Origin: an uncultured Clostridium sp.
GTDB lineage: Bacteria > Bacillota > Clostridia > Clostridiales > Clostridiaceae
NCBI GenBank assembly: GCA_900539375.1
Contig: UQBY01000009.1
Coordinates: 1 to 64,000, forward strand
Reading direction: 5' to 3'
DNA: 64,000 bases
In this document: positions 8,412-16,233 of the stretch, in pieces
Layout of the letters: the number at the start of each line of letters is the position of its first letter
Numbering within the stretch: the stretch's first letter is position 1
The notes under the pieces: model-generated
Databases searched by the model: none
The model's input: only the letters and a program-made list of their open reading frames with translations
What the model was told of the DNA's origin: nothing
Program-made: the position numbers and the translations under genes

Positions 8412-9165
8412 TTAGTTCACCTCCAAGAAGAGTTATTACATCAATAATTTTATCAAAAAATTCTTTTCTTGTTGAATCTCCCTTTGTTAGTTCATTAAAT
8501 ATTTTTCCATCTTTTATAAATAATATTCTTTTACAATAACTTGCTGTAAAGGCATCATGGGTAACCATCACTATAGTGGCATTTAATTTATTATTTAAAT
8601 ACTCAAAGTTTTCTAAAAGCATTCTTGCAGATTTTGAATCTAAAGCACCTGTTGGTTCATCTGCTAAAACTAATTTCGGATTTGTTATTATTGCTCTAGC
8701 TGAAGCTACTCTTTGCTTTTGTCCTCCAGATACTTCATAAGGATATTTATTAAGAATTTTTTCTATTCCAAGCTTTTTTGAAATATCCTTTATTCTATCA
8801 TCTATTTCCTTTGGTTTTACACCTTGTATTGTTAAAGCTAAAGCTATATTTTCATAATTAGTTAAAGTATCTAAAAGATTAAAATCTTGAAATATAAAGC
8901 CTAAATCTTCTCTTCTAAACTTATTTAATTTATCACCTTTTAGCTTAGTAATATCATTATTATTTACAATAACATCTCCTGAAGTTACCTTATCTATTGT
9001 TGAAATACAATTTAAAAGAGTTGTTTTACCACTTCCAGATGCACCCATTATTCCAACAAATTCACCTTTAAAAACATTAAAGCTTATATTATCTATTGCC
9101 TTTGTAAGATTTCCTTTATTACCATAATACTTTTCTATATTTTTTACTTCTAATACCTTTTCCAT
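8398..9165 (-). CDS. BceA-like ABC transporter ATPase
   Basis: The 255-residue ATPase has Walker A (GASGSGKTT), the signature VSGGQKQRVASARA, Walker B (LVLADEPTGALD) and the H-loop (VMVTHD). It is closest to the MacB/BceA/LolD group that partners FtsX-type permeases. It would power the permease encoded just downstream in target protection or removal of a cell-wall-active peptide. The ATG at 9165 follows AAAAAAGGAGA. The promoter upstream carries three TGTAAG repeats suited to an OmpR-family regulator. Confidence 0.92.
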   Translation of the reverse strand: MEKVLEVKNIEKYYGNKGNLTKAIDNISFNVFKGEFVGIMGASGSGKTTLLNCISTIDKVTSGDVIVNNNDITKLKGDKLNKFRREDLGFIFQDFNLLDTLTNYENIALALTIQGVKPKEIDDRIKDISKKLGIEKILNKYPYEVSGGQKQRVASARAIITNPKLVLADEPTGALDSKSARMLLENFEYLNNKLNATIVMVTHDAFTASYCKRILFIKDGKIFNELTKGDSTRKEFFDKIIDVITLLGGELNDVI

Positions 9166-9200
9166 AAAAATTCTCCTTTTTTTATTTATCTTATGGCTAT

Positions 9201-9255
9201 ATTATAGAGAATTTTTATAATTTCTTACATTGATTTATCTTACAAGATCCTTACA
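9201..9255 (-). promoter_or_regulatory. bceAB-type promoter with three direct TGTAAG repeats
   Basis: The -10 TATAAT (9201-9206) has no good -35. The -35 position (9224-9229) is instead TGTAAG, and further copies lie at 9239-9244 and 9250-9255. Direct repeats reaching into the -35 are typical of promoters activated by OmpR-family regulators. The BceR-like regulator at 12144 is the obvious candidate. Confidence 0.6.
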
Positions 9256-9280
9256 TTTTTGTCACATAGTTATTATGTAA

Positions 9281-9850
9281 TTATATATTCCAAAGTTCTT
9301 TATCAAAAATTTCATTACTTTTTCCAGTGCTTCTCCATAATGCTTTTGCTGTTTTTCTGTTTATATTACACTCTTTATTCTCTTTTATCCATTTAATTAC
9401 ATCCTTCATTCTAACAACTTCAAGATCATATTTACTACCTGTATTTATATATCTATTGATAATTGATTGAAGTTCTCTTTCATCTGATAAAAAATATGGA
9501 ATATTTAATGTTTTTGCCATAGAAATTGAGACACATTCTCCCCAATTCTTTCCTTTTTCCTCTGTTCCAATCATATATTTTTTTAATTTATCTTTTGTAG
9601 CATCATATATACTTTTATCTAATTTTTCTAAATCATCTTCTCTTAAAATTTCAATGATTTTATCTTTCACTAAATTATCAATTTGATTTCTAGCATTTTT
9701 AGGAGTTAGTAATTCATCTTTATACACATATTCATGAATATATGCTTTATTACATATATTAGGTATGATTATTTCAAGAAACTTTACTTTCACATATCCA
9801 CCAATTTTTATACAAATATCTGTATCTAGGATTATCTTGTCATATTTCAT
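9281..9850 (-). CDS. PIN-like domain protein, toxin-like partner of an ImmA/XRE pair
   Basis: This 189-residue protein shows the spaced acidic residues of PIN-type RNases: ILDTDICIK near the N-terminus, GECVSISMAK in the middle and FLSDERELQ after it. It resembles PIN-like proteins encoded beside ImmA/IrrE peptidases, for example the DUF4411 type, but I cannot confirm the exact family. It starts 3 bases after the peptidase gene, so the two are translationally coupled. RNase toxin activity controlled by the neighbouring genes is an inference. Confidence 0.65.
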   Translation of the reverse strand: MKYDKIILDTDICIKIGGYVKVKFLEIIIPNICNKAYIHEYVYKDELLTPKNARNQIDNLVKDKIIEILREDDLEKLDKSIYDATKDKLKKYMIGTEEKGKNWGECVSISMAKTLNIPYFLSDERELQSIINRYINTGSKYDLEVVRMKDVIKWIKENKECNINRKTAKALWRSTGKSNEIFDKELWNI

Positions 9851-9853
9851 TTA

Positions 9854-10702
9854 CTAATCCTCCAATATTTTCAATATTTCATCTTCAGATGGAAATTCAA
9901 GCTTTTCTTCCTTGATATTAAAATCATCAGGTTTTAATTTAGATAATCCTAATAAATATGTTAACTTTTCAAAAGTAATTGCTTTTTTTTCATATAGTTC
10001 TAAGGACATATCAACTAATTTATCTAATTTTATACTGTTAGTTCTTTCATTATTTCTATTACATACACCAAGCCTTTTTTGCCAAAATATTATTTTATTA
10101 TTATTTTTTCTATCTTCTTCATTTAATAATTCATAACATCTTTCAATATTTATATACTCTATTTCATATAAACGACGTACTATGGTTTTGTATGGTACTA
10201 AAAATATATCCATTAATTGAACTATTTCTTTTATTCCCAATTTATTTTTTTCTATGTTTCTAATTGCAATCTCATTTCTAATAATATCCTCTGGAACTAA
10301 AATTTCAGCTGCAAATCTATTAGCTTTTAAATCTTCTTTTTTTATTTTTTTACTTAATTCATTTTCTTCTAATACATCATCATTTACTAACTCTTGCATC
10401 ATATCATTTGAATAAAGAATATGATATAATTCATGTGCAGCTGCAAATACTTGTTTTTCTCTTGGAATATTTGTATTTATATACGTAAAAATAAATTTCT
10501 TAAATCTATAAACAAATCCACATATATCATCATCTTTAATAGGATAATATATTGTTCTACTTTTGATTTGAAGAATATTGAATATATCTTCTTTGATAAT
10601 ACTATTATTTCTCTTACACCATCCCATAAAACAATTAACTTTTTCTTTAATTTCAGATATTTCTTTTTTAGACAATGAATTTAATAACTTTCTATTATTC
10701 AT
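9854..10702 (-). CDS. ImmA/IrrE-family metallopeptidase
   Basis: The 282-residue protein carries the zinc peptidase motif HELYH in QVFAAAHELYHIL, with a downstream acidic segment (ANRFAAEILVPED) typical of the COG2856 ImmA/IrrE family. Such peptidases usually cleave the XRE-type repressor encoded next to them and so derepress the locus. The gene starts inside the XRE gene with an 8-base overlap. The C-terminal third (after about residue 190) is a helical region specific to this type. The substrate being its neighbour is inferred from family and context. Confidence 0.85.
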   Translation of the reverse strand: MNNRKLLNSLSKKEISEIKEKVNCFMGWCKRNNSIIKEDIFNILQIKSRTIYYPIKDDDICGFVYRFKKFIFTYINTNIPREKQVFAAAHELYHILYSNDMMQELVNDDVLEENELSKKIKKEDLKANRFAAEILVPEDIIRNEIAIRNIEKNKLGIKEIVQLMDIFLVPYKTIVRRLYEIEYINIERCYELLNEEDRKNNNKIIFWQKRLGVCNRNNERTNSIKLDKLVDMSLELYEKKAITFEKLTYLLGLSKLKPDDFNIKEEKLEFPSEDEILKILED

Positions 10703-11030
10703 TCAAAGCCTCCTCTATTGAAATTATTTCACTAATAACTTTAGTTAAAAATTCCATATCTTTTTTTGTATTTTTTTTAATTTCACCCATAAACATTAAT
10801 ACAGGCTTCTCATCAACTTCTTTTTTTTCAGCTAATAAATCATCAACTGTTATATTCAAAGCTTCTGCTATATTTCTTAATTCAAAAGCATTTATTGCTT
10901 TTTGACCTTTAACTATTTTTCCTAATACTTGTTTAGATACTCCAATTTTTTCAGCTAACTCTGTTTGATTTATGTTTTTTTCTTTTAATATTTGTAAAAT
11001 ATTATTTCCTATTTGTTCAAAAAAATTCAT
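10695..11030 (-). CDS. XRE-family repressor of the ImmA/PIN module
   Basis: This is a 111-residue protein with an N-terminal helix-turn-helix (INQTELAEKIGVSKQVLGKI) and a C-terminal helical extension that may be the peptidase-sensitive part. The start is placed at the ATG at 11028-11030 because AGGAGG lies just upstream. The longer open frame to 11057 would begin inside an operator and has no ribosome binding site. Two identical palindromes upstream (11045-11061 and 11098-11114) fit autoregulation. It is the first gene of the three-gene unit. Confidence 0.85.
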   Translation of the reverse strand: MNFFEQIGNNILQILKEKNINQTELAEKIGVSKQVLGKIVKGQKAINAFELRNIAEALNITVDDLLAEKKEVDEKPVLMFMGEIKKNTKKDMEFLTKVISEIISIEEALNE

Positions 11031-11044
11031 AGTTCCTCCTTTTA

Positions 11045-11114
11045 GTAAATAAATCATTTACTATTATATTTTTATTTTATTATTAAAAGTATCAAAAGTA
11101 AATATAATATTTAC
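11045..11114 (-). promoter_or_regulatory. Promoter region with twin XRE operators
   Basis: Two copies of GTAAAT-N5-ATTTAC occur at 11045-11061 and 11098-11114, with their starts 53 bases apart. A -10 TATAAT sits between them. The identical half sites and spacing make these strong candidates for cooperative binding by the XRE protein encoded next to them. The second site lies close to the end of the kinase gene. Confidence 0.75.
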
Positions 11115-11136
11115 CAAAATCAAAATTATTTATTTT

Positions 11137-12147
11137 TTAAAACTCAGTAAAGCTATTTTTAGGGAAATATATTTTTACTGTAGTTTCAGTATTAAGTATT
11201 GAATCTATTTCTATGTTTTGTCCAAGCTTATCACATAACTTTTTGCATAAATAAAGACCAATCCCTGTAGATTTATTTAGTTTTCTACCATTTTCTCCAG
11301 TAAAACCTTTTTCAAACACTCTAGGTAAATTGTCCTTTTTTATTCCTATTCCATTATCTTTTATGTAAAGAACAATATTATTTTTATATTCTTTTGAAAA
11401 TATCTCAATTTCAGCTTTATCTTTTTTAGAATACTTTATACTATTTATTATTATTTGATTTAATATAAATACCATCCATTTTGAATCACTATAAACCTTT
11501 TTACCTACGTCATGAATATTTACCTTTATTTTTTTTGATATAAAACTTCTTTTATTTTTTAAAATTACAGAATTTATAATTTTTTTAAGGTTCATAGGTT
11601 TTATAATATAATCTTTTTCTACATTATTACTTCTTGCATAAAATAATGCCTGCTCAACAAAATATTCAACCTTTTCTATTTCTTCATTTATATTTTCAGT
11701 TACTTTACTTTTATTATTTTCTATTATCATTTTACTTACTGCTATAGGGGTTTTTATTTCATGTATCCATAATTCTATATATTCTTTATATTCTTCATTT
11801 AAAAATTTATACTCATTAACATGCTCAGCCATTGATTTTTCAGTTTCTTTTAAAGTCTTTGTTAAAATTTTTCCTTCTAAAAAATCTGCTTTATCTGTAA
11901 TTTCTGGAATTAAATATTTTTTATCTAAATTTTCTAGATTTTTTGTTAAATTATTATAAAAGTTTTTCTTCTTTAAATATTCAATAAAAACTATTAAAAA
12001 ATAAGAAAAAAATATACTTATAGGAATATATAGCTTTATTAATATATTAATATAATAAGGCATTAAAAATATTTCAATAGTAATTATAAGGAAAATAATT
12101 ATTATAAAACTTGTTATTTTTTCTTTTAAAAATTCACTAAACTTCAT
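11137..12147 (-). CDS. BceS-like intramembrane-sensing histidine kinase
   Basis: The 336-residue kinase has two N-terminal membrane helices with almost no extracytoplasmic loop (residues about 10-55). A linker and the phosphoacceptor motif ELWIHEIKTPIAV follow, then the HATPase domain with N-box (NQIIINSIKYS), G1 (DNGIGI) and G2 (STGIGLYL). Short BceS-type kinases do not sense ligands directly; they take the signal from a BceAB-type transporter. Its start overlaps the regulator stop by 4 bases. The partner transporter at 6363-9165 lies beyond the XRE-ImmA-PIN insertion. Confidence 0.92.
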   Translation of the reverse strand: MKFSEFLKEKITSFIIIIFLIITIEIFLMPYYINILIKLYIPISIFFSYFLIVFIEYLKKKNFYNNLTKNLENLDKKYLIPEITDKADFLEGKILTKTLKETEKSMAEHVNEYKFLNEEYKEYIELWIHEIKTPIAVSKMIIENNKSKVTENINEEIEKVEYFVEQALFYARSNNVEKDYIIKPMNLKKIINSVILKNKRSFISKKIKVNIHDVGKKVYSDSKWMVFILNQIIINSIKYSKKDKAEIEIFSKEYKNNIVLYIKDNGIGIKKDNLPRVFEKGFTGENGRKLNKSTGIGLYLCKKLCDKLGQNIEIDSILNTETTVKIYFPKNSFTEF

Positions 12148-12818
12148 TTTAAAATATATCCTTGCCCTCTTTTAGTTTCTATAATGTCTTTTAAATCTAT
12201 ATCTTGCAGTTTTTTTCTTAATCTATTTATATTTACTGTAAGAGTATTATCATCAACAAACATTTCTCCCTCCCACAAATAGGTCATTATTTCATCTCTT
12301 GAAACAATTTTATTTCTTTTAGATACAAGATAATATAATATTTTAAATTCATTTTTTGTAAGTTCAACTTCTTTATTTTCTTTTTCTATTGTACTTTTTG
12401 ATGTATTTAAAATAAATTCATTACAATTTATTTTTTCATTTCCAGTTTTATTTACTCTCTTTAAAATAGAAGCTATTCTTGCTAAAAGTATTTGCAAATT
12501 AAAGGGCTTTGCAACAAAATCATCTGCACCATAATTAATGCTTATAAGCTCATCAAGTTCTGTATCTCTACTAGTTATAATTATTATAGGAATATCTGAT
12601 GTTTTTCTTATCTCTTTACATATATACTGTCCATCACAGCCTGGAAGGTTAATATCTAAGAGAATTAAATCACATTTAGAGTTTAAAATTTCTGAAATAG
12701 TATTATCAAATTTATCCATGTATTTTATACTATAACCATTATTACCTAAAAATATACCTAATTCAGTTCTTAATTTTTCATCATCTTCAACAATTAGAAT
12801 ACTATTCATATCTTCCAC
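12144..12818 (-). CDS. BceR-like OmpR-family response regulator
   Basis: The 224-residue protein has a receiver domain with the acidic pocket (IVEDDEK), the phosphoacceptor Asp in LILLDINLPGCDG, and the conserved Thr and Lys (ITS, KPF). A winged-helix DNA-binding domain follows (RLRKKLQDIDLKDIIETKRG). It probably activates the bceAB-type promoter at 9201-9255 through the TGTAAG repeats. It begins 7 bases after the rhomboid gene and overlaps the kinase gene. Confidence 0.93.
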   Translation of the reverse strand: MEDMNSILIVEDDEKLRTELGIFLGNNGYSIKYMDKFDNTISEILNSKCDLILLDINLPGCDGQYICKEIRKTSDIPIIIITSRDTELDELISINYGADDFVAKPFNLQILLARIASILKRVNKTGNEKINCNEFILNTSKSTIEKENKEVELTKNEFKILYYLVSKRNKIVSRDEIMTYLWEGEMFVDDNTLTVNINRLRKKLQDIDLKDIIETKRGQGYILK

Positions 12819-12824
12819 CTCAAA

Positions 12825-13391
12825 TCATTTTTTATTTGAAATAAAACCAAAAATTCCTCCACAAAATCCTCCTATTATATGGGTAATATGTGATATGTTA
12901 TCACTACTTATTGCCCCTTGTACAATTTCACTTCCTATGTAAGCAATTCCAACTAAAATAAGTGTTAAAGGTATTTTTTGTTCTGTCATTTTTGTAATTG
13001 AGGAAAGTAATATAAGCATAAATACTATTCCACTAGCTCCTAATAAGCCAGTATTAAAAAATACTACATTAAATACTCCTGTTATAAAAGCTGTAAATAA
13101 AATCATTATTAATAATTTTTTACTTCCATATTTTTCTTCAATCATAGGTCCTATTACTAAAATTAAAAGAATATTTCCTGTAAAATGGTCCCAAGAGGCA
13201 TGTCCAAGTACATGACCAAATAATCTTACATAAAATAATGGAGATAACATTGAACTTCTATATACAGAAAAGAATAACCTATTTGTAACTCCTCCTGTAA
13301 TATAGTTTAAAACTAAGGCAAAAAAAGATATAAAGACAAAAGTAAGTATTACTGGTGAATTATAACTTATTTTTTTTAAATATTTTCCCAT
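12825..13391 (-). CDS. Rhomboid-family intramembrane serine protease
   Basis: This 188-residue protein has six predicted membrane helices. The catalytic serine is seen in LLGASGIVF (GxSG) and the catalytic histidine in SHITHIIGGFCGG. Helix 2 carries HASWDHFTGN, matching the conserved H/N region. It would cleave membrane-anchored substrates within the bilayer; none can be named here. It lies directly upstream of the response regulator and is probably co-transcribed with it. The ATG at 13391 has the ribosome binding site AAGGAGG. Confidence 0.9.
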   Translation of the reverse strand: MGKYLKKISYNSPVILTFVFISFFALVLNYITGGVTNRLFFSVYRSSMLSPLFYVRLFGHVLGHASWDHFTGNILLILVIGPMIEEKYGSKKLLIMILFTAFITGVFNVVFFNTGLLGASGIVFMLILLSSITKMTEQKIPLTLILVGIAYIGSEIVQGAISSDNISHITHIIGGFCGGIFGFISNKK

Positions 13392-13431
13392 AAAATCCTC
13401 CTTAATAACTTTTTTATTATTATAGCATATT

Positions 13432-13468
13432 AAAAAAATTCCAATAAAGTTTTTACTCTATTGGAATT
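13432..13468 (-). terminator. Terminator of the dapF-like gene
   Basis: A perfect 10-bp stem (AATTCCAATA with TATTGGAATT on the minus strand) with a 12-base loop is followed by T residues. It is placed just after the dapF-like stop and before the rhomboid gene. Confidence 0.85.
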
Positions 13469-13476
13469 AAAAAAAT

Positions 13477-14313
13477 TTATATATTTGGTATTTCTACATG
13501 ACATATATATTCTACAGGACCTGTCATATAAACCATTTTATCTTTTAAAATTTCTATGTCTAAAATGCCTCCTGGCATATGAACTTTAACTTTATTATCA
13601 ACTAATCCAAGCTCATATGCAGCACAAGAGGCTGCACAACTACTACTTCCAGAGGCTAAAGTATATCCTGCTCCACGCTCATAAATTTCTATCTTAATAT
13701 TATTTCTATCAATAACTTCTAATAACTGCATATTTATTTTATTTGGAAAATCTTTATAATTTTCAACATAAGGTCCTAACCTTTCAGCTAAATCTTTTGA
13801 TATATTTTTCATAGGAATAACACAATGGGGATTTCCTATTGAAACACAGGTTCCCTTAAACTCCTTTCCATTAAAATTAAAGGTTTCATTAATAACTTTA
13901 CGTCTTTCTCCACTTACAGGAATTTCTTCACTTTCAAAAGTTACTTTTCCCATTGCTACCTTTATTTTTTTTCCCATTTTATCTAAGTATTCAACTTTAA
14001 CATCTCCACCTAATGTGGATAAAATAAAAGTTTTTTCTTTTATATATCCCTTATCTAAAAGGTATTTTGAAAATATTCTAACTCCATTACCACTTTTTTC
14101 AGCTTCACTTCCATCTGGATTAAATATTCTAACTTTTATTTTATTATCTTTTAATATTGGTCCATATAATATGCCATCAGAACCTACTCCAAAATTTCTA
14201 TTACATATTTTCTTTATTTTTTCTTTTGTTAATTCTATTGAATTTAAGTTTGGGTCTAATACAAGATAATCATTACCTAACCCATCATATTTTTCTAAAA
14301 AACATTTTCCCAT
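13477..14313 (-). CDS. DapF-family amino-acid epimerase with Ser in place of both catalytic Cys
   Basis: The 278-residue protein is full length for diaminopimelate epimerase and keeps family landmarks: YDGLGNDYLVLD at the N-terminus, NPDGSEAEKSGNGVR, IGNPHCVIPM, and ERGAGYTLASGSSSC. In canonical DapF the two catalytic cysteines lie in C-G-N-G and A-C-G-T-G. Here both positions are serine (KSGNG and ASGSS), read from AGT and TCT codons. The fold is clearly DapF. Epimerisation of LL-DAP by the usual two-thiol mechanism is doubtful. It may be a racemase or epimerase with a different acid/base pair, or may act on another substrate. It is monocistronic with its own terminator. Confidence 0.85.
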   Translation of the reverse strand: MGKCFLEKYDGLGNDYLVLDPNLNSIELTKEKIKKICNRNFGVGSDGILYGPILKDNKIKVRIFNPDGSEAEKSGNGVRIFSKYLLDKGYIKEKTFILSTLGGDVKVEYLDKMGKKIKVAMGKVTFESEEIPVSGERRKVINETFNFNGKEFKGTCVSIGNPHCVIPMKNISKDLAERLGPYVENYKDFPNKINMQLLEVIDRNNIKIEIYERGAGYTLASGSSSCAASCAAYELGLVDNKVKVHMPGGILDIEILKDKMVYMTGPVEYICHVEIPNI

Positions 14314-14403
14314 AATAATATTGTCTCCTATTTATTAATATTTTCTTTAATTTTATTATAGTATAATTTTTTGCAATTTATATTGAATATAATGCTTTAA
14401 ATA

Positions 14404-14433
14404 TTGCAAAAAATGCTTTATACTACTTATAAT
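14404..14433 (+). promoter_or_regulatory. Promoter of the AraC-family regulator gene
   Basis: A -35 TTGCAA (14404-14409) and a perfect -10 TATAAT (14428-14433) are 18 bases apart, about 50 bases before the start codon. TTGCAA also occurs at 14372-14377. Confidence 0.65.
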
Positions 14434-14482
14434 GAATTTATTTTAAAAAACTTGAAATACTAAATTAAAGAAAGGAATTATT

Positions 14483-15316
14483 ATGAATAATAAAATAGGC
14501 TTTTTAAGAGAAAACTTTAGATTATTTCATTTGATAGATAAACGAAATTTAGAATTTAATCTTCACTATCATAATTTTAATAAAATAATTATATTTATTT
14601 CAGGAAATGTTACCTACCATATTGAAGGTAAATCTTATATTTTAAAACCTTGGGATATCCTTTTAATAAATAAGGGGGATGTACATAAGCCTATAATTGA
14701 TTTTTCTTCCACTTATGAAAGAATTATTCTTTGGATTGATACAAATTTTATTGAAAAGCATATATATGATAATTGTAATTTAAATACTTGTTTTGAGCTT
14801 TCAAAAGAAAAGAAATTTAGTTTAGTTAGATTAAATGAAGATTTAAAAACTAATCTTATATCTATAATTTCAAATTTAGAAAAAGCTACTAAAGATAATC
14901 ATTTTGGAAATACAATTTTAAGTAATTCTCTCTTTTTTCAACTTTTAGTATATATAAATAGAATCTATATAGAAAATAAATATTTAACAGAAGAAAACTC
15001 CTATAAATATGATTCAACCATTGAAGAAATTATAAATTATATAAATAGAAATTTAAGTAAAGATTTATCAATTGATACTTTATCATCAAAGTATTTTATA
15101 AGTAAATATTATCTTATGAGAAAGTTTAAAGAAAATACAGGAATGACTCTTCATAATTATATACTTCAAAAAAGACTTTTGTATGGAAGGGATTTAATAC
15201 AAAATGGAACCCCTATTACAAAAGCCTCAATTGAATGTGGTTTTAATGATTATTCAAGTTTTTTAAGAGCCTTTAAAAACCATTTTAAATGCTCTCCAAA
15301 ATATTTTAGCAATTAA
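14483..15316 (+). CDS. AraC-family transcriptional regulator
   Basis: The 277-residue protein has an N-terminal cupin-like ligand domain (FNKIIIFISGNVTYHIEGKSYILKPWDILLINKGDVH). The C-terminal pair of helix-turn-helix motifs (LSIDTLSSKYFISKYYLMRKF and ITKASIECGFNDYSSFLRAF) ends in the conserved CSPKYF. The domain layout suggests it senses a small ligand, possibly a sugar. The target is unknown. Its 3' end overlaps the convergent DUF2798 gene by 4 bases. The ATG follows AAAGAAAGGA. Confidence 0.92.
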   Translation: MNNKIGFLRENFRLFHLIDKRNLEFNLHYHNFNKIIIFISGNVTYHIEGKSYILKPWDILLINKGDVHKPIIDFSSTYERIILWIDTNFIEKHIYDNCNLNTCFELSKEKKFSLVRLNEDLKTNLISIISNLEKATKDNHFGNTILSNSLFFQLLVYINRIYIENKYLTEENSYKYDSTIEEIINYINRNLSKDLSIDTLSSKYFISKYYLMRKFKENTGMTLHNYILQKRLLYGRDLIQNGTPITKASIECGFNDYSSFLRAFKNHFKCSPKYFSN

Positions 15317-15777
15317 TTTTCTTTAAATATTTTTCTAAAAATAAATCTTACAAATGGTCCTGCATAAAATATTTGCCAACATAAAGCCATTGGGAAATTT
15401 TTAACAGTTATTTCAAACCAGTTTGCTAATAAATTTCCTATTCCAGAATAATTAAATAAGACAGTTGCAAAAAAGCTCATTAATGGACACATGAAACAAA
15501 CAGTTAAAGAAGAAATTATTATTATCATTAATATTGGTTTAGTTTCTTTTGGATTTACCATATTAAAAGCAATTTTTTTAGTAATATGTCCTATAAGTAA
15601 AAATTCTAATAAAAAAGCTATAGCTCCCATAATAGGTAATTCTCCTAGTGCCATAATAAATACCTTATTGCTCATTCCTCCTATATTAATTGATATGTTA
15701 TAGCAAACCATTGCGTATACCATAACTATTACCATAATAATGGTAAAAATGAAATCTTGAAATTTTGTTTTTGGCAT
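15313..15777 (-). CDS. DUF2798 family membrane protein
   Basis: This 154-residue protein has four membrane helices arranged as two repeats. Each begins with the DUF2798 pattern (FIFTIIMVIVMVYAM..YN; later MSFFATVLFNY.., NFPMALCWQIFYAGPFVR). The start is set at the ATG at 15775-15777 because GGAAGGAG lies 8 bases upstream; the longer frame to 15804 begins inside the terminator region. Function is unknown for the family. The gene is preceded by a leader with a possible aptamer and terminator at 15804-15893. Confidence 0.85.
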   Translation of the reverse strand: MPKTKFQDFIFTIIMVIVMVYAMVCYNISINIGGMSNKVFIMALGELPIMGAIAFLLEFLLIGHITKKIAFNMVNPKETKPILMIIIISSLTVCFMCPLMSFFATVLFNYSGIGNLLANWFEITVKNFPMALCWQIFYAGPFVRFIFRKIFKEN

Positions 15778-15803
15778 AATTGTACTCCTTCCTTTTTTAT
15801 GCA

Positions 15804-15893
15804 TAAAAATAACACATATGAAAATATGTGTTGTTCGTTAATCATTATTTTTAAATAATGTGCGTTTCCAATTAGACCTATATACACATATGC
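15804..15893 (-). promoter_or_regulatory. Leader with candidate aptamer and terminator before the DUF2798 gene
   Basis: On the minus strand ATATGTGT (15884-15891) can pair with ACACATAT (15824-15831). It would enclose about 50 bases with an internal hairpin CATTATT/AATAATG and short G/C-rich single strands (AGGTCTAA, GGAAACGCAC). The same ACACATA block is the 5' arm of a terminator, AACACATA/TATGTGTT (15811-15832) followed by T residues. The two structures exclude each other, as in a transcriptional riboswitch. I could not assign a known class. It may also simply terminate the DUF503 transcript. Confidence 0.5.
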
Positions 15894-15944
15894 ATTTTTT
15901 CTTATTGTAACACATTTTTTAAATTTTGTTAATACTTTTTTTAA

Positions 15945-16232
15945 TTAATATTCATCTGTTTCTTCTTTAATATCAATTATTTCAGCATCTGTATTTTCTT
16001 CTATAAATGATATTATATTTTCCATAGTAGAATCTGCCATAGCATGAGTTCCACATACTCCACTTATTCCTATTACTATAGTTTGATGCATATCTTGTTT
16101 TTCTGATTCTATAACTGATATATTAAATTTATTTCTTAACTTTTGAACTATACTTTTTACAACCATTCTTTTTTCCTTTAAAGAATGTACCCAAGAAGCT
16201 CTAAGTTTAATTCTCATTATAAAAACTTTCAT
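15945..16232 (-). CDS. DUF503 family protein
   Basis: The 95-residue protein matches the DUF503/YlxP-like pattern: MRIKLRASWVHSLKEKRMVVKSI at the N-terminus and an alternating beta-alpha layout. Its role is not known; relatives often sit near ribosome or translation genes, which is not the case here. It starts 1 base after the serine hydrolase gene ends and is probably co-transcribed with it. Confidence 0.85.
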   Translation of the reverse strand: MKVFIMRIKLRASWVHSLKEKRMVVKSIVQKLRNKFNISVIESEKQDMHQTIVIGISGVCGTHAMADSTMENIISFIEENTDAEIIDIKEETDEY

Positions 16233-16233
16233 T

